Source: Ulvibacter sp047614245 (GTDB lineage: Bacteria; Bacteroidota; Bacteroidia; Flavobacteriales; Flavobacteriaceae). From it: 10,172 nucleotides of DNA. The DNA lies in assembly GCA_047614245.1 (NCBI GenBank), contig JBLHIC010000086.1, positions 1 to 10,172 on the forward strand. The letters run 5' to 3'. Positions within the stretch are counted from its first letter, which is position 1, and each line of letters begins with the position of its first letter. The translations under genes were made by a program, and so were the position numbers. Under the pieces are notes generated by a model that saw only the letters and a list, made by a program, of their open reading frames with translations, did no database searches and was not told where the DNA came from. Positions 1 through 6,859 of the stretch are shown piece after piece.

Positions 1-915
1 TCTTATCCGCTCTATCTACTATTAATTTCTTTTAGTATTGATTTTATATTTCGGGAAAAGACGAATAGAATTTACCTATTGATAGCGGCTTATCTATTTC
101 TAATTCTCACTAGAGGTCAATTTTCCACTCTTATACCCATTATACTTTTGCTTTTTATTTTAAAGCATAAGAAGCAGGTTTTTAAGAAGACGAACTTAAA
201 ATTTATAATTCTCCTAGTTTTAATTCCCTTTGTAGCAAATACCTTAGACAGCAGCTACAGGCAAATTGTACACGGACACTTTGTTACGACACCCTTTAGC
301 TATGTCAACGCTATTACCCTTCCGCTGTTCATTTCGACTAAAGCAGATACTGCCATTTTCAAAGATAAGGACCATAGAGCAATCTTCTTAAAGTCTTATA
401 ATCGAATTGACAGCTTGAACCTTCTGAGTTCCAAAGTAGTTGGAAACAACAAAGCTAAATACAAGGTCTTTCATGACAACTTTCCATATATCTGCAATCT
501 GAATTTTTATACACAGGGAGCCGACCACTATTATATGCAACATTTTAAAATATTCAAAAGTTTCGTGGATATTGAAGTCGCAGCGAAGGAAATGTTTCCA
601 ATTTTAGTGAAAGAACATTTTAAGGAGTGGTTATCCTTATATTTCACGAATGTTCTTCACGGTTTCAAATCAATTTTCATTTTAATCTTTTTTATTGGCG
701 TATGGATCTATAGTGGTTTCGCAAGCCTCAAGAAATTTAATTTGGAAAATGGACTTTTATTTATGGGTTCAACCCTTATCCTTACCAATGGATTTCTAGT
801 TGCCTTTGTAGTTCATTCCATTTTAAGATATTCGTTTTACAATTTTGCTTTTGTCTTTATCATTCTTATCATTTTATATAATAAACTAACTAGAAAATAT
901 GAAACCGGAATTTAG
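1..915 (+). CDS. Multi-spanning membrane protein, probable GT-C type glycosyltransferase (5' end missing)
   Basis: The reading frame is open from the first base of the window, so the gene starts upstream; the in-frame TTG at position 79 is not needed as a start. The visible 304 residues end at a TAG at 913-915. They hold hydrophobic segments at about residues 3-17, 25-36, 44-57 and 67-80, a polar stretch of roughly 120 residues, then more hydrophobic segments near the C-terminus (about residues 222-240, 253-276 and 280-296). This pattern of helices, a periplasmic-type soluble section and terminal helices resembles the later part of ArnT/PMT-like (GT-C fold) transferases, which take sugars from polyprenyl-phosphate carriers. 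The N-terminal catalytic loop of such enzymes would lie outside the window, so the class is inferred. The gene overlaps the GT2 gene by 17 bp, which suggests translational coupling and a shared pathway. A flippase or another polytopic protein cannot be excluded. Confidence 0.6.
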   Translation, partial: SYPLYLLLISFSIDFIFREKTNRIYLLIAAYLFLILTRGQFSTLIPIILLLFILKHKKQVFKKTNLKFIILLVLIPFVANTLDSSYRQIVHGHFVTTPFSYVNAITLPLFISTKADTAIFKDKDHRAIFLKSYNRIDSLNLLSSKVVGNNKAKYKVFHDNFPYICNLNFYTQGADHYYMQHFKIFKSFVDIEVAAKEMFPILVKEHFKEWLSLYFTNVLHGFKSIFILIFFIGVWIYSGFASLKKFNLENGLLFMGSTLILTNGFLVAFVVHSILRYSFYNFAFVFIILIILYNKLTRKYETGI

Positions 916-2044
916 TGTTGTAATGCCTTGTCTTAATGAAGCCGAAACACTAGCTGTTTGCATTAAAAAAGCACAGGGTTATTTTGAGCTAGAAGGGATT
1001 AACGGCGAAGTTGTAATTGCCGATAATGGCAGCACAGATGGTTCACAAGCTATTGCAAACAAACTAAATGCTCGAGTTGTTGATGTCCCTGAAAAAGGAT
1101 ACGGTAGCGCTCTAAACGGCGGTATCCTTGCTGCGGACGGCACCTATGTTATTATGGGTGATGCCGACGACAGCTACGATTTTAGTAATTTAAACGCCTA
1201 TGTCATGAAGCTTCGCGAAGGCTATGATTTGGTAATGGGGAATCGATTCAAGGGTGGAATAAAAAAAGGCGCAATGCCAGCCTTGCACAAGTATTTAGGA
1301 AATCCTGTCTTATCTTTTATTGGCAGATTGTTCTTTAAATCTAAAATCGGCGATTTTCATTGTGGTCTCAGAGGATTTAACAAAGAGGCTTATGGTAAAA
1401 TGGATATGAAAACCACTGGGATGGAATTCGCTTCAGAGATGATTGTAAAAGCTAGTTTGAAGAATCTCAAGATCGCGGAAGTCCCAACTATTCTATCACC
1501 CGCTGGAAGAACCCGACCGCCTCACCTCAACACCTGGAGAGATGGCTGGAGACACTTACGATTCTTACTACTATACAGCCCGCAATGGCTATTTCTAATT
1601 CCCGGGATACTACTAATGGTGGTGGGAGTTGTTGTAAGCGCATTGCTAATTTCTGGGCCGCTCCATATTGGCGCCACCACTTTCGACGTGCATACCCTTT
1701 TGTTTAGCTCAGGAGTTGCGTTGATAGGATTTCAGTTTGTACTATTTTACGGACTTACCAAAGTCTTTACTGTTGAAAACGGTTTGCTTCCAAAATCAAA
1801 TAAATACGACAACTTGTTTAGGAGTATCACTATGGAAAAAGGCCTAATTCTGGGTTTTCTTTTAATGCTGGTTGGGGTAATACTTAGTATTAACGCTTAT
1901 ACGAATTGGCAAGAAATTAATTTTGGTGATATTACAAACAATGGCATTCTACGAATTGTCATCCCGGCGGTGACTACAATGATTTTGGGAGTTCAAGTAA
2001 TTCTTTTTAGTTTGTTTTTCAGTATTTTAGGATTGAAAAAATAA
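899..2044 (+). CDS. GT2 family glycosyltransferase with C-terminal membrane helices (polyprenyl-phosphate sugar synthase-like)
   Basis: This 381-residue protein has a full GT-A domain. SVVMPCLNEAETL at residues 6-18 and ADNGSTDGS at 41-49 form the nucleotide-sugar binding part, DADDSYD at 88-94 carries the DxD metal motif, GNR lies at 114-116, DFHCGLRGF at 152-160 and GMEFASEM at 174-181. Four hydrophobic helices follow at about 230-252, 264-287, 314-332 and 350-378. The arrangement matches membrane-anchored dolichol/undecaprenyl-phosphate hexose synthases of GT2, which transfer a sugar from a nucleotide donor to a polyprenyl phosphate on the cytoplasmic side. The exact sugar cannot be read from the sequence. 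The ATG at 899 lies inside the end of the preceding membrane gene, with no Shine-Dalgarno sequence. The gene ends only 18 bp from the stop of the convergent minus-strand operon. Confidence 0.88.
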   Translation: MKPEFSVVMPCLNEAETLAVCIKKAQGYFELEGINGEVVIADNGSTDGSQAIANKLNARVVDVPEKGYGSALNGGILAADGTYVIMGDADDSYDFSNLNAYVMKLREGYDLVMGNRFKGGIKKGAMPALHKYLGNPVLSFIGRLFFKSKIGDFHCGLRGFNKEAYGKMDMKTTGMEFASEMIVKASLKNLKIAEVPTILSPAGRTRPPHLNTWRDGWRHLRFLLLYSPQWLFLIPGILLMVVGVVVSALLISGPLHIGATTFDVHTLLFSSGVALIGFQFVLFYGLTKVFTVENGLLPKSNKYDNLFRSITMEKGLILGFLLMLVGVILSINAYTNWQEINFGDITNNGILRIVIPAVTTMILGVQVILFSLFFSILGLKK

Positions 2045-2062
2045 GATCTATCTGTTTTTAAT

Positions 2063-3556
2063 TTATTCGTTAGAGAGATATCTTTTGAAAGTTATTTCAT
2101 CATTCCCATCAATATATTTATAAACCCCTTTAGGTGCTCCTAATTTAATCTTCATGTAACTTGCATCTTCCTGTAAATAATCTAGATATATTTCATCTTC
2201 ACTTAGGGAGGAAAATAATACTCTAAATAAATTTACCGCCGACTTAAAGTTCTTATCCATTTCCGGCGCATCGTTATTGGGCCAATGAATCGATAGAGTA
2301 CTACTGAAAATTGAATGAATGGCATCTTTATCAGTAGTCTTAGAGTAGGCTTCTTTTGTGTGTTTAAAACCGACAAACCCCCCATGATCGGCCATAACAA
2401 CAATAAGTGCGTTAGGGTCTCGACTTTTAATAATATCAATCGTTTTCTTCATAATCGTATTCGCCGATTCAAGTCCCTTTAGCCATAGCGCTCTTTCACC
2501 TTCAATTCCCGCCGAATCCATATCGCTTCCGTGAATATGTCCAGGATTAAAAATTTCTATAAAAAAGAAATTAGGTGTGTCCGGATAATCCGCAATAACA
2601 TTTTCCAAAGGTGTTAGGAAATCTTGCCTTTCTTCCAAACCGGTTCCTATATATCCAAAATCCTCGTAATCAAAATTACTAGTGTCATATCCTAGTTTGG
2701 CTCTGTTTAATAGTAGATAGGGCAACTCTGCTAGAAAATGCGTTTTATATCCGTTATTTTTGAAGATCTTTAAAACTGAGTTCTCAGAAATAATAACGTC
2801 ACGTGCATTAACTGCTTCACTAGAACTGGAACCATTATTATAGTAATGGTGTTTCATCATAAAAGTAGCGCTATTTGAAGTAAGCGTTGACGCATAATTT
2901 GATCTGAAATTAGGGTAATTTTTAAACCCTTGACTCAATAAATAATTCTCAAAATCACTTGGATCGAAATTGTACTTCCCTTTTTTCAATTCGGAAAAAT
3001 TCACATAACCATCAGGCTGAATAAAATAAATGTTTGGCTTCTTTTTGAAAATTACTTGCTCAATACCATCAGGCTGGATCATCCATTCCTCCGAATAATT
3101 TAGCTGTTTGATAATCTCAGGAATAAGGGTGAAAATGCCTATTACAGCAAGAATTAGCTGAATAATAATTACTTTTTTTAGTTGTGTATGGAGAAAAAAT
3201 GCAAAGAGAGCAGAAATCACAACGATCCCAATACTCATATTTATCTCTAAACCAGCATATAAACAAATTTTTAATAAAAATAAAAAGACAAAAATGTTCA
3301 AAAATGGAAGTACATACTTTTGCCCTTTTTGAAACTTTGAATACCTACTAATCCTGTGAATTATTAATAGCCCAAGCATAGGTATAAACAGAAAAAATAA
3401 TACAAAAAACCCAACATGACCCCAAGAATTTATAAGGGCATAGTTATTAGAAAAATAGAAAAGAATTGGATATAGTCCGGCAGCTACTGCCGCTAATAGA
3501 GGATACTCCTTTTGATTATCAAGAAAATTTCTAAAAATATGCTGTAATTTATTCAT
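2063..3556 (-). CDS. Membrane-anchored alkaline-phosphatase-superfamily (LtaS/MdoB-like) protein, copy 2 of a tandem pair
   Basis: This 497-residue protein has about five membrane helices (roughly residues 19-37, 46-66, 82-101, 108-122 and 128-147), then a soluble domain that should lie in the periplasm. The domain carries the superfamily's metal and nucleophile positions in order: QPDGY with D182, YASTLTSN with S223/T224 as likely nucleophile, NPGH with H340, and ADHGG with D390/H391. Five helices followed by an AP-fold domain is the layout of lipoteichoic acid synthase and MdoB-type phosphoglycerol transferases. No C/S-x-P-x-R formylglycine signature is present, so it is not a classical sulfatase. 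Phosphotransfer to, or removal from, a surface glycan is inferred; the substrate is unknown. It lies 59 bp downstream of its paralogue. AAAGGAG ends one base before the ATG, too close for a normal ribosome binding site. Confidence 0.8.
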   Translation of the reverse strand: MNKLQHIFRNFLDNQKEYPLLAAVAAGLYPILFYFSNNYALINSWGHVGFFVLFFLFIPMLGLLIIHRISRYSKFQKGQKYVLPFLNIFVFLFLLKICLYAGLEINMSIGIVVISALFAFFLHTQLKKVIIIQLILAVIGIFTLIPEIIKQLNYSEEWMIQPDGIEQVIFKKKPNIYFIQPDGYVNFSELKKGKYNFDPSDFENYLLSQGFKNYPNFRSNYASTLTSNSATFMMKHHYYNNGSSSSEAVNARDVIISENSVLKIFKNNGYKTHFLAELPYLLLNRAKLGYDTSNFDYEDFGYIGTGLEERQDFLTPLENVIADYPDTPNFFFIEIFNPGHIHGSDMDSAGIEGERALWLKGLESANTIMKKTIDIIKSRDPNALIVVMADHGGFVGFKHTKEAYSKTTDKDAIHSIFSSTLSIHWPNNDAPEMDKNFKSAVNLFRVLFSSLSEDEIYLDYLQEDASYMKIKLGAPKGVYKYIDGNDEITFKRYLSNE

Positions 3557-3590
3557 GCTCCTTTTAATTTCAACAAAAACAGTAATCGAT

Positions 3591-3613
3591 TAGCACCTTT
3601 TACATAGATGCTA
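3591..3613 (-). other. Short hairpin between the two paralogues
   Basis: A 7-bp stem (TAGCACC / GATGCTA on the plus strand, including one G-T wobble when read as minus-strand RNA) with a 9-base loop sits just after the stop codon of the upstream paralogue. No T-run directly follows it in the minus direction; the nearest lies about 10 bases further on. It could be a weak attenuator, a processing site, or chance. Confidence 0.25.
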
Positions 3614-3615
3614 TA

Positions 3616-5127
3616 TTATTCACTTTTACTACTCCCTTGATTATACTTGATAAATGTTATTTCTCCAGCCTCATTTATGCTTTCATAAGTACCTGTAGGC
3701 GCATCATTTAATATCAACGAATAACTCGAATCTTTCTGCAGATTATCCAAGTATTTCCTTTCTTCACTTAAATATGAAAATAAAATCCTAAATACATTTA
3801 CAGTACTTTTAAGTTGTTGATCGAAATCTGGAGCATTATTATTTGGCCATTTTATCGAAAGGTTACTGCCAAAAATAGAGTAAATTTTATCTCTATCTTC
3901 TATAGGAGCATACATTTGCATAGAGTAATCTAGACCAACATAACCTCCGTGATCTGATAGAATCATGATGAGACCTTCTGGGTCTAATTCATTTATTATT
4001 GTTATCATTTCAGTAAGAGTTTTATTGGCAGCATCCAAACTTTTTAACCACTTAAGCTTCTCATTCTTAAACCCTGTTGTCTCAGATTTACCGTTCGCAA
4101 TATGCCCTGGGTTGAAAAACTCGACAAAATAGAACTTGGGTATTTCTTTATCCACTGCAATATAATCTTTCAATGACGTGATTACATTCTTTTTATTTCC
4201 AAAGCCTTTACCAACAAATGGAATTTCACTTCTCTTAAAATTGCTTATATCAAAACCCAATTTGGGCCTATTTAATAAGATATATGCTGATTCTGTTATA
4301 AGATGCGTTTTATAGCCATTATTGTTAAAAACATCCAATACCGTATTTTTAGTAACGATTACCTCTCTGGAATGTAAACCATCACTTGGATGTAATGCAT
4401 TATTATAGTAATGATGCTTCATCATTAACATAGAAGTATTTGACGCCAGAGTGGACGGATAATTACTTCGGAAGGACGGGTAGTTCTTGAAGTCAAGATC
4501 GTATAGAAAATTTTCGAATAAGGAGTTATCAATGTTATAATACCCCTTCTTTAGTTCTGCAAAATTCACATAACCATCTGGTTGAATCAAATACACATTA
4601 GGTTTTGTTTTAAAAACCACCTTTTCTATATCATCTGGCTGCAGGTGCCAATCCTTTGAATAAAAAGGCTGATTGGCAACAGCATAGATGAAACTAGGCA
4701 CTCCAACTAAAGCCAATAGCAGTTGAATCATAATTATTTTCTCTAGGTGCTTAACAAGAAAATATGCTAGTACAAGCGACCCGAATAATATCAAAAGTGA
4801 AGCTTTCTTATTTATTCCGCCGTAATGACAAATTCCAATAAAAAATAAAAAACTAAAAATACTTAAAAATGGAAATAGATAGGCCCCATATTCACGAAAA
4901 ACATTATGTTTAACCGACATTTGACATACTTTAAAAAGTATCACTGGCGTCAATAAAAATACCAAAATAAAGTAGCCTAAATGCTCCCAGGAATTAACCA
5001 ATGTAAAGTTTGTCGTAAAATAAAAGAGAATAGGGTATAATCCCGCCGACAAACCAGCTAGCACTGGATGTCCAGATTTAGTTAAGAAAAACTTCTTTAC
5101 CGCACTGGGCTCATCTTTTTTCTTCAT
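3616..5127 (-). CDS. Membrane-anchored alkaline-phosphatase-superfamily (LtaS/MdoB-like) protein, copy 1 of a tandem pair
   Basis: The start chosen is the ATG at 5127, giving 503 residues. The frame extends upstream to a TTG at 5169, but that would overlap the preceding gene by 59 bp and add a stretch without a matching part in the paralogue. Helices lie at about 22-41, 50-68, 83-101, 109-125 and 131-149. The periplasmic-type domain keeps all key positions of its neighbour: QPDGY with D184, YPSTLASN with S225/T226, NPGH with H342 and SDHGG with D392/H393. The two proteins match over nearly their whole length; for example, 17 of 20 residues agree around the first metal motif. They are therefore tandem duplicates that have diverged. 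There is no C/S-x-P-x-R sulfatase signature. The 17-bp overlap with the methyltransferase gene argues for coupled translation. A phosphotransferase or phosphodiesterase on surface glycans is the best guess. Confidence 0.8.
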   Translation of the reverse strand: MKKKDEPSAVKKFFLTKSGHPVLAGLSAGLYPILFYFTTNFTLVNSWEHLGYFILVFLLTPVILFKVCQMSVKHNVFREYGAYLFPFLSIFSFLFFIGICHYGGINKKASLLILFGSLVLAYFLVKHLEKIIMIQLLLALVGVPSFIYAVANQPFYSKDWHLQPDDIEKVVFKTKPNVYLIQPDGYVNFAELKKGYYNIDNSLFENFLYDLDFKNYPSFRSNYPSTLASNTSMLMMKHHYYNNALHPSDGLHSREVIVTKNTVLDVFNNNGYKTHLITESAYILLNRPKLGFDISNFKRSEIPFVGKGFGNKKNVITSLKDYIAVDKEIPKFYFVEFFNPGHIANGKSETTGFKNEKLKWLKSLDAANKTLTEMITIINELDPEGLIMILSDHGGYVGLDYSMQMYAPIEDRDKIYSIFGSNLSIKWPNNNAPDFDQQLKSTVNVFRILFSYLSEERKYLDNLQKDSSYSLILNDAPTGTYESINEAGEITFIKYNQGSSKSE

Positions 5128-6511
5128 ATTTATTGGTAAACAAATAAAGAATCCTTTTGGTTCCAGCAACCGTTTCCTTTTTCTCTAAAGTAAAGTATTG
5201 TTTAAAACCTGCTTCAAAATTAGCCTCATTGTAAAAATCGAAATGATTTATAAATTCCCTCTTACGCACCAAAAGTGATTCTGCCCATGAATCGTCTCTT
5301 TTTGGAAATTCAATAATAAGGTTCGTAGAAAATTTAGCAAAGAATTCGGCCGATTTCTCAAACGGAACATTGCCTGATAAAGTAATGTGATGTATCAAGG
5401 CTAGTGCCAATGTCAAATCTGGCGCATACCCTTTTAGCCTATCAATTAATGAAGCTCTTTCGGTGTTATTAAAACCGATCCCAGGAGCTGGTTGCAACAT
5501 ATCACAGACAAAAGGAAGCATATTTATTTCCTTGTTTTTTTGCACCTGCCTGTAATTATGATCCACCGAATTACTATCGATATCCGTAACAATTACATGA
5601 GGAACTTTATCTAAAATCGTTCTTGCGAAAGTACCATCATTACCTCCAATATCAATTAATTTTTGAGGGTTTAAAGCAGTTGTCCACTCCTTAATGAGTT
5701 CTTTCTTGGCATCGAATGCAGCTGCTTCGTAGTTGGTTTTAGTGTAATAATCTCCCCACTCCGTTGATTCGTTTAACTTTAAATCTTTGATATAATTAAA
5801 CAAACTGTCAAGAATATTATTTTGTGCTTTTCTTGAAAGATTAGCAATCTTAGTTTCAGCTTTATAATCCTCTTTATGCTTACTTTCCATCTTAGCCAAC
5901 AAGTGAATATTGGTAAACAAAGTAGAACTTAGTTTTGTTTTCTGCGGAAGCATAGAGGCGATCAACTTAGCAGGAATCCCGTCGATATGGCTCTGCATCA
6001 TTTTAAATATTTCGGTGCCGTGATATTTTGCCAGAACAAGTGGACCAAAGAAATGTGTTATAAACTGCTTATAAGCCCTCCATGGTGTGTTTTCTTCATA
6101 GAAATCGAAGGACAAGGTGTCGATAAAAATAGGCTTCCCCTTATGAAAAGTAACATTATATGCCGAGGCATCCTTCAGAATAAATCCTTTTGACAAGGCG
6201 TATTTCTGAAGCTTTAATGTATGAAGTGCCGCGTGTTTAAATTGCTCAAAACTCCATTCGTACGGATTGGTAATAAAAGGAATTTTCTCTGGAGTCAGAA
6301 TTATTTGGTCTTTATCAACCGAAGTCTCTTCGTGCGGAATAAGCAATCCCTTATCAATAAGTATGGTGAAAAAGCCAGACTCCTTTAATTTATTATACTG
6401 CGGAAAATAAATTGGATTAACGACCCTTCGTAAAACAGGACCATCATAAAACATATAGCCTGAAGGATCCCGGAAGGACGCTTCGTGAGTACGATTACTT
6501 TCCCTCGTCAT
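5111..6511 (-). CDS. Class I SAM-dependent methyltransferase with a kinase-like N-terminal region
   Basis: The ATG at 6511 gives 466 residues and a 17-bp overlap with the upstream small gene; ATGs at 6532 and 6538 are possible but would lengthen the overlap. SFRDPSG at residues 12-18 is the kind of conserved N-terminal block seen in large methyltransferases annotated as NoeA-like (recalled, not searched). Residues 113-132 hold D114-x4-N119 and then D131, the spacing of the catalytic loop and metal-binding Asp of protein and aminoglycoside kinases. The C-terminal half is a Rossmann methyltransferase: LIDIGGNDGTFA at 285-296 is the SAM-binding loop, TDIDSNSVD (about 309-317) the second acidic motif, and CDM (about 336-338) and ALALIHHI (about 368-375) the later strands. 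No signal peptide or membrane helix is seen, so it is cytoplasmic. Its operon position suggests that it methylates a glycan or lipid-linked precursor; this is inference. Confidence 0.82.
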   Translation of the reverse strand: MTRESNRTHEASFRDPSGYMFYDGPVLRRVVNPIYFPQYNKLKESGFFTILIDKGLLIPHEETSVDKDQIILTPEKIPFITNPYEWSFEQFKHAALHTLKLQKYALSKGFILKDASAYNVTFHKGKPIFIDTLSFDFYEENTPWRAYKQFITHFFGPLVLAKYHGTEIFKMMQSHIDGIPAKLIASMLPQKTKLSSTLFTNIHLLAKMESKHKEDYKAETKIANLSRKAQNNILDSLFNYIKDLKLNESTEWGDYYTKTNYEAAAFDAKKELIKEWTTALNPQKLIDIGGNDGTFARTILDKVPHVIVTDIDSNSVDHNYRQVQKNKEINMLPFVCDMLQPAPGIGFNNTERASLIDRLKGYAPDLTLALALIHHITLSGNVPFEKSAEFFAKFSTNLIIEFPKRDDSWAESLLVRKREFINHFDFYNEANFEAGFKQYFTLEKKETVAGTKRILYLFTNKYEEKR

Positions 6512-6698
6512 GTGTTTCGGTGTCTTTCTCATCAACATCTATCGAATCGTAAGTATCCTCCTCTTCTTTCATCAATCCAAAAAAAGATTTCACCTTATAC
6601 ATCACGCCCTTTGAAAAAAGAAGTATTCCAGCTGCAGCCGCAACTAATCCCTGAACTATCATGGCACCTGTGCCCGCATCGAAATATAAAAAATTCAT
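6495..6698 (-). CDS. Small single-pass membrane protein with a FDAGTG N-terminal motif
   Basis: This 67-residue protein is the first gene of the minus-strand operon. It starts with MNFLYFDAGTGAM, followed by one hydrophobic helix at about residues 13-29, a basic KVKSFFG patch at 35-41, and a strongly acidic tail (EEED, then many D/E). The short pre-helix motif ending in GTG, the Ala-rich helix and the basic stretch resemble a family of small hypothetical proteins with a D-x-GTGS-type N-terminus that I recall beside methyltransferase and AP-superfamily genes in other bacteria. No function is known to me. It could be a membrane scaffold or partner for the cytoplasmic methyltransferase, since the acidic tail and the enzyme would share the cytoplasmic side if the N-terminus is outside. 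The stop codon lies 17 bp inside the next gene. The acidic tail and the overlap support it as a real gene. Confidence 0.72.
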   Translation of the reverse strand: MNFLYFDAGTGAMIVQGLVAAAAGILLFSKGVMYKVKSFFGLMKEEEDTYDSIDVDEKDTETHDEGK

Positions 6699-6827
6699 AA
6701 TAACAAAATTAAAGTAGGACCAATAGCATTCATGATCGTCTACAAATTAACGAAAAAGGAAGTAGTTTATAGGTCCAAAAACAAATAATCTTATCACAAC
6801 TGACGCCTACTAAAACTAGCTAAAAAT
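6699..6827. other. Intergenic region upstream of the small membrane protein operon
   Basis: This AT-rich stretch lies between the typA terminator and the minus-strand operon and must contain the operon's promoter if typA transcription stops at the terminator. On the minus strand, TTAATTTG at 6750-6743 is one base off the TAnnTTTG box of Bacteroidota, with a TTTG at 6779-6776 upstream, but the 25-base gap is longer than usual. No coding sequence is seen. Confidence 0.3.
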
Positions 6828-6856
6828 AAAAAATCCCGCTTTAAGCGGGATTTTTT
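6828..6856 (-). terminator. Rho-independent terminator of typA
   Basis: This is a perfect inverted repeat: AAAAAATCCCGCT (6828-6840), a 3-base loop, then AGCGGGATTTTTT (6844-6856). The GC-rich core of seven pairs is flanked by A and T runs on either side. It begins 4 bases after the typA stop codon. Because it is symmetrical it could work in both directions, but only the minus-strand gene runs into it. Confidence 0.92.
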
Positions 6857-6859
6857 ATT

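Noticed and set aside
2035..2060. A-run and T-run around AGATCTATCT as a bidirectional terminator between the convergent units
   Set aside because: Only three pairs at the core and mismatches next to it; too weak without a folding calculation.
2063..5127. Classical formylglycine sulfatases
   Set aside because: Neither protein has the C/S-x-P-x-R signature; the nucleophile region reads STL-x-SN and the five-helix layout fits phosphotransferase-like members better.
5128..5169. Longer start (TTG at 5169) for the first AP-superfamily gene
   Set aside because: It needs a TTG, overlaps the methyltransferase gene by 59 bp and adds residues without a match in the paralogue; the ATG at 5127 is simpler.
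6704..6711. Perfect TAnnTTTG box on the minus strand just before the small gene
   Set aside because: It ends 5 bases from the ATG, leaving no leader, and no TTTG lies at the expected distance upstream; probably chance in AT-rich DNA.
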